From Argyresthia goedartella (taxonomy: Eukaryota; Arthropoda; Insecta; Lepidoptera; Argyresthiidae), in the NCBI GenBank assembly GCA_949825045.1, contig OX463810.1:38760201-38824200 (forward strand): DNA of 64,000 nucleotides, written 5' to 3'. Positions 60,661-64,000 of this stretch are shown piece after piece. Numbering within the stretch: the first letter of the stretch is position 1; each line of letters opens with the position of its first letter. The notes beneath the pieces were generated by a model that saw only the letters and a list, made by a program, of their open reading frames with translations, was not told the origin of the DNA and did not search any database. The translations under genes were made by a program, and so were the position numbers.

Positions 60661-62204
60661 TTTTTACACAGGACTCCCAGTCACATAAAAGCTATCCTTA
60701 CATCTTTAGGTACCTACTTCTTCATCATACATAGCAATGTAAGACAAGGGACTCTCAAAATATTGTAATTGCGGATCTTTATCCAGCTAATGGCGCACGC
60801 GCATCATTTACATTCGATTTTCATTTGAGCATCGTAGCGCCTCTCCTTCCGCGTTATTCTGGGACATTCTGCTATCATAAACTCGTATATTCACACCTTT
60901 TTCGTAGAAGAGGGGAGGCAGATAATAAGGGACTCTTCTTGCTACGGTCTTTGCATATCAACTCATGTCTGACAACATGTTCTCGTATGTAAGATGAGTT
61001 TTATACACTAGATCTTAGGCGTTGTTCGGGCAGTACAAGTGTTGGTGCACTTATACCATAATTATTATATTCTTTTCTAACATCTTCAATATATTAATAA
61101 ATACTGTAGGTATAAAGCTTGAACCAGGATTAGACGAGGCAGTATTTATTGCAGAATAGATCCAAAAGGTATAAAAGCGAAGGCTACAAATCGTGAAGGT
61201 TGGTTCCAGCCGTGAGAAGTATATCAAAATCGCTGTTCTGTGCTTCTTACACGTGAAGGAAAAATCAAATTAAAATCTCGACGACATAGAATTTTATTTA
61301 GGTGGTTATTAATAAGATTTGTCTGACTCACCGAGCGAGAATGTGGGTAAGGGGTGGGGGGGGGGGGGGGGGGGCTAAGATATTCGTAGCTTATAAGACC
61401 GCAACTGTATCTTTAATCACAAGGGAACATGGTGACATTCAGAACACCCAGAAGGTGTAAAAACATCTGAAAAGACTCTAAGGCCTAATCTTGATGAACA
61501 TGAGTGAAGTTGCTTAAATAAACTAGTGTCTACATAATTTTTGTAGGGAACATGGTTCAACCGACCTTCCAAGCAACCTCTATAATAGATCCAAATCAAA
61601 AGCCTCTCATTTAAGCCCTAAGTTAGTTCAAAACTAAACCTACGCTTAGTGATTTGTGTCAAACGAACAATAGAAGTGATTGACAGAAAACATTAGCTGA
61701 ATATGTATGGCGTTGTGTTTAATGATGATTCTTGTTATGAGATACCGATTAATTAAAGAGTTGTAGAGTATTATGTCAGGGCGGCAACTTGTCATTTTCA
61801 CACCTGATGATGGTAGGGTTGGCAATTACGAACTTAATCCTGTGTTAACATGTTAACTTAGTGATAAGTAACTTAAAGATAGGTTGAACACACTGAAGAT
61901 CTTATCTGGTAACGAAAAAGGAAGAATTGACTTATTTTAGGCGTCATAAAAGTGAAAAAGTTTTGATCTTTAAACTATGGTGAAAGATACGGAAGCTTTT
62001 TTCTGAATTCTGACTATGCCAATACAGGATAAGATTGCAATTAAGATACCTACTTAACAATGACAGATCAACATTTACATAATCGTCAGGAACACACTAC
62101 AGATTAGAGCTATGTATCTTTAAATCTGATCTTGATTTTCTTACTAAGATATTTAAATCGTCTTAAATATATGTATAGAAACTAGGGTGCACATTAAACC
62201 ACTT
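60661..62204. other. No recognised feature; 19-bp G run
   Basis: AT-rich non-coding DNA. A homopolymer of 19 G residues at 61356-61374 interrupts it; its length may be a sequencing or assembly estimate. Confidence 0.45.
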
Positions 62205-62342
62205 ACCGTGTTAACCACAAAAATATTAAACAGCGTTTAACCTCAAAACAAACGTCAAATCCGTTTGACGTTTGTTTTGAGGTTATGTTTTTGTTTTTAA
62301 AAAAGTGCTGAACAGTAGTTTATTGTTTTGTGGTAAGGCCCT
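62205..62342 (+). mobile_element. Family E element, copy E3, with internal palindrome
   Basis: Limits as in E1 and E2 (TTAACCACAAAAATATTAAAC to TTTTGTGGTAAGGCCC). The block AACCTCAAAACAAACGTCAAA (62239-62259) is followed after TCCG by its exact 21-bp reverse complement (62264-62284), making this copy about 22 bp longer than E1 and E2 and giving it a perfect hairpin. Confidence 0.8.
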
Positions 62343-62344
62343 TA

Positions 62345-62456
62345 GGTCTTACTACAAAAATAAGACTGCAGTTTATGACATGTTTAAACACAAAAATGGT
62401 TGACGTTTATTTTAAGGTTAAACTACGTTTAAGTTTTTTTGTAATAAGACGGCTTA
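62345..62456 (-). mobile_element. Family E element, diverged copy E4, tail-to-tail with E3
   Basis: Reverse orientation and more diverged: TTACTACAAAAATAAGACTG, CATGTTTAAACACAAAAATG, GTTGACGTTTATTTTAAGG, TTTTTTTGTAATAAGACGG. Its right end meets that of E3 within a few bases. The N-terminal half of the 101-aa ORF 62330-62635 is read through this element. Confidence 0.65.
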
Positions 62457-62896
62457 AGTCCACTTTTTACATGAGTATCAAAACACAAATAATAAACAGT
62501 TTTAAATCGTTGCGAAAAATTATAAGGCAAGAAATTTCCAAGAAATTAAAAGAGCGCGGTATTGTTCCCACAACATGTCAAGATTTACGAGCGGTCTTGC
62601 GTGTTGTTGACGCGCAGCCGAAATACCCGGATTAGACTAACGTTCCTTCTCCTAACTATACAGTCAGGTATAGGAAATTATATTCTGACAGGTGGTGTAA
62701 CTATAGCTTATATATATCTATATATACCGATATCTAAGCCTACAAAGGTATATTAGAATTTCTCCTTATTCTGATTCGGTCACCACAAAAAAGTAAAAAA
62801 TATTTTCGTGGTTTGAGTGGGATATGATGACATCATTCGAGCATACCTAAAGATTGGATGTATGAATTCTCACAATGCTATCGCTATCCGAATTCC
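62457..62896. other. Unassigned; short lysine-rich frame
   Basis: 62482-62635 (+) could encode KTQIINSFKSLRKIIRQEI, KERGIVPTTCQDLRAVL and a stop. It looks amphipathic and protein-like, but no family is recognised and the frame upstream is element E4. A decayed transposon coding end or chance frame are both possible. Confidence 0.3.
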
Positions 62897-63246
62897 TTTT
62901 TAGGATACCGTGACTAAAGGAGAAAATGAAATCTTAAAGGATCATTTCGTTGTCCGTCTATCTTTCTCAGGAATGCGTGGAGATACCAAGTGTAAATTAT
63001 TATCCATTACCCAAGTCTATCGCCCCTTGGAGTAGTAAAAAATCAAACTTCTAGGTCAAAGCATTCGAAAGCTACGGGCGTTTATGCCGAAATTTGCCGA
63101 ATTTGCTTGACATTCGCATGGAAATCAAAAGCATATTTCCCGTTGACCTAGACCCGTGAAATTTGGCAAGAAAGGAATCATCACAAAAGAGTATTTGGTG
63201 CGGAACCCTCAGTGCGCGAGTTCGACTCGCACTTGTAGGGTTTTTC
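62897..63246 (-). repeat. GTTCCG-family repeat, centre type III
   Basis: Ends match the family: TTTTTAGGATACCGTGAC at one side and GCGGAACCCTCAGTGCGCGAG, TTCGACTCGCACTTGTAGGG at the other. The ~250-bp centre (TTATTATCCATTACCCAAG, GAAAGCTACGGGCGTTTATG, CCGTTGACCTAGACCCGTG) matches neither type I nor type II. The 60-aa minus ORF 63072-63254 is accidental. Confidence 0.7.
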
Positions 63247-63388
63247 GCTATCAAATTATTGACTCAAATCATGAAGGTTTCGCTCATTTCAGAATTATTT
63301 AAGTTTTCATAGCGGCTGAATACACATGTACATTTACATAACTATATTTAGTCCCTGATGAAGGATGTTTCAGATACATACAGTACCC

Positions 63389-63495
63389 GGCGTATAAGTT
63401 GAGCCACAATGGCGGCGTCTGCGCAGGGTAAAATGTGTCCAAAACAGTCGTTTTTACCTGCGCAGACGCCGCCATTGTGGGTCAACTTATACGCC
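63389..63495. repeat. Family J foldback: ~44-bp inverted repeat
   Basis: GGCGTATAAGTTGAGCCAC, AATGGCGGCGTCTGCGCAGG (63389 onward) pairs with CCTGCGCAGACGCCGCCATT, GTGGGTCAACTTATACGCC ending at 63495, with one mismatch and one extra G, around an ~18-bp loop. The arms are far more GC-rich than the neighbourhood. High arm identity implies recent formation or selection for pairing. Non-coding. Confidence 0.9.
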
Positions 63496-63925
63496 GCGCA
63501 TTACACAAAACCGCAAAGCGAATTTTTGAAGAATCTTTGCCTGCATGTGTAAAATTTTGTAAGTACAGTCAGTGACTTACTAAACAGTGTAAGTTACTAA
63601 ATTGTCTACTTGCTACCTTATCAAGTAGCGGTAGCAGCATTGGCAGCCCTATTTATTACGTGGATACGTAGGAGGTGGCAAGGATAAGACCCACCGGTGC
63701 TAATGATACGGTATTAGTGTTGCCATTGTCGAGTTTGTGGGTTAATCAGCCGTGAGGCCTCGAGATGCGGCTGTGAATGGAGACTAACAATCCAGAACTA
63801 CGCACAGTTAACCTGGATTTGCGAAGTGCGTTCAACACAGTCGCTAACGTAGATCTGTGATGCACACACCTTTAGTAATACGGATATGTAATTGTTACAA
63901 ATGATATCAGTACTTGCAACGAAGA
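63496..63925. other. No recognised feature
   Basis: No repeats or coding sequence recognised. Confidence 0.3.
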
Positions 63926-64000
63926 CCTACGTGGTGTTCGTGGCTGTGCTTTCCGAGCAAGAGATCCCGGGTTCAAGTTCCGGCTGGGAGGAAGATAAAA
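63926..64000 (+). mobile_element. Possible tRNA-derived SINE head, cut by window end
   Basis: B-box-like GGTTCAAGTTCC (63971-63982), preceded by CGAGCAAGAGATCCCG and followed by GGCTGGGAGG. The A box is weak (TGGTGTTCGTGG) and the body is outside the window, so SINE and tRNA-like fragment cannot be told apart. Confidence 0.35.

Noticed and set aside
62330..62635. 101-aa plus-strand ORF as a gene
   Set aside because: The first ~40 residues are translated family E element sequence; the rest has no recognised domain. Kept only as an unassigned stretch.

Overview
This window looks like non-genic, transposon-rich DNA from a moth or butterfly (Lepidoptera). That is inferred from AT-rich intergenic DNA, short tRNA-headed SINEs, several classes of non-LTR retrotransposon (LINE), and short non-autonomous elements of types I recognise as common in lepidopteran genomes. 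I find no host gene with a defensible exon structure, no rRNA and no stand-alone tRNA gene. Every long open reading frame belongs to a LINE.

Layout. 1-5.8 kb: dispersed repeats, a hairpin-cassette element at 1.9 kb and a nested cluster (terminal-inverted-repeat element, SINE, LINE 3' scrap) at 3.9-4.4 kb. 5.9-6.9 kb: a decayed ~162-bp tandem array. 7.0-11 kb: LINE 3' ends, a perfect 26-bp minisatellite, a LINE inserted inside a 'GTTCCG' repeat, and a 120-bp tandem repeat. 11.9-18.2 kb: GC-rich unrecognised DNA, a gag-like ORF1 fragment, two RTE-type LINE remnants and a SINE with a long inverted-repeat body. 19.8-24.3 kb: a two-ORF CR1-group LINE with both frames open, on the minus strand. 24.3-29 kb: mostly featureless. 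29-49 kb: a dense field of SINEs and short inverted-repeat elements, many nested. 51.4-59.2 kb: two related CR1/L2-group LINEs on the minus strand. One is nearly complete but broken by stops, a frameshift and a later LINE insertion; the other is 5'-truncated with an open reverse-transcriptase frame. 59-64 kb: further short elements, including two strong foldbacks.

Most interesting system. A ~115-130-bp cassette with a conserved stem-loop recurs nine times inside three element families (A, B, C below) whose terminal sequences otherwise differ. Families A and C make 9-bp target-site duplications, as Mutator-like elements do, and share one terminus. Family B has other ends and appears to make a 4-bp duplication (TAGA). 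In one B copy both arms of the stem have changed together so that pairing is kept. A second modular family, 'GTTCCG', has constant ends and at least three interchangeable centres. Both suggest that non-autonomous elements here evolve by exchanging modules.

Limits: families were recognised by eye, element borders are usually good to a few bases only where a target duplication is stated, and no database comparison was possible.
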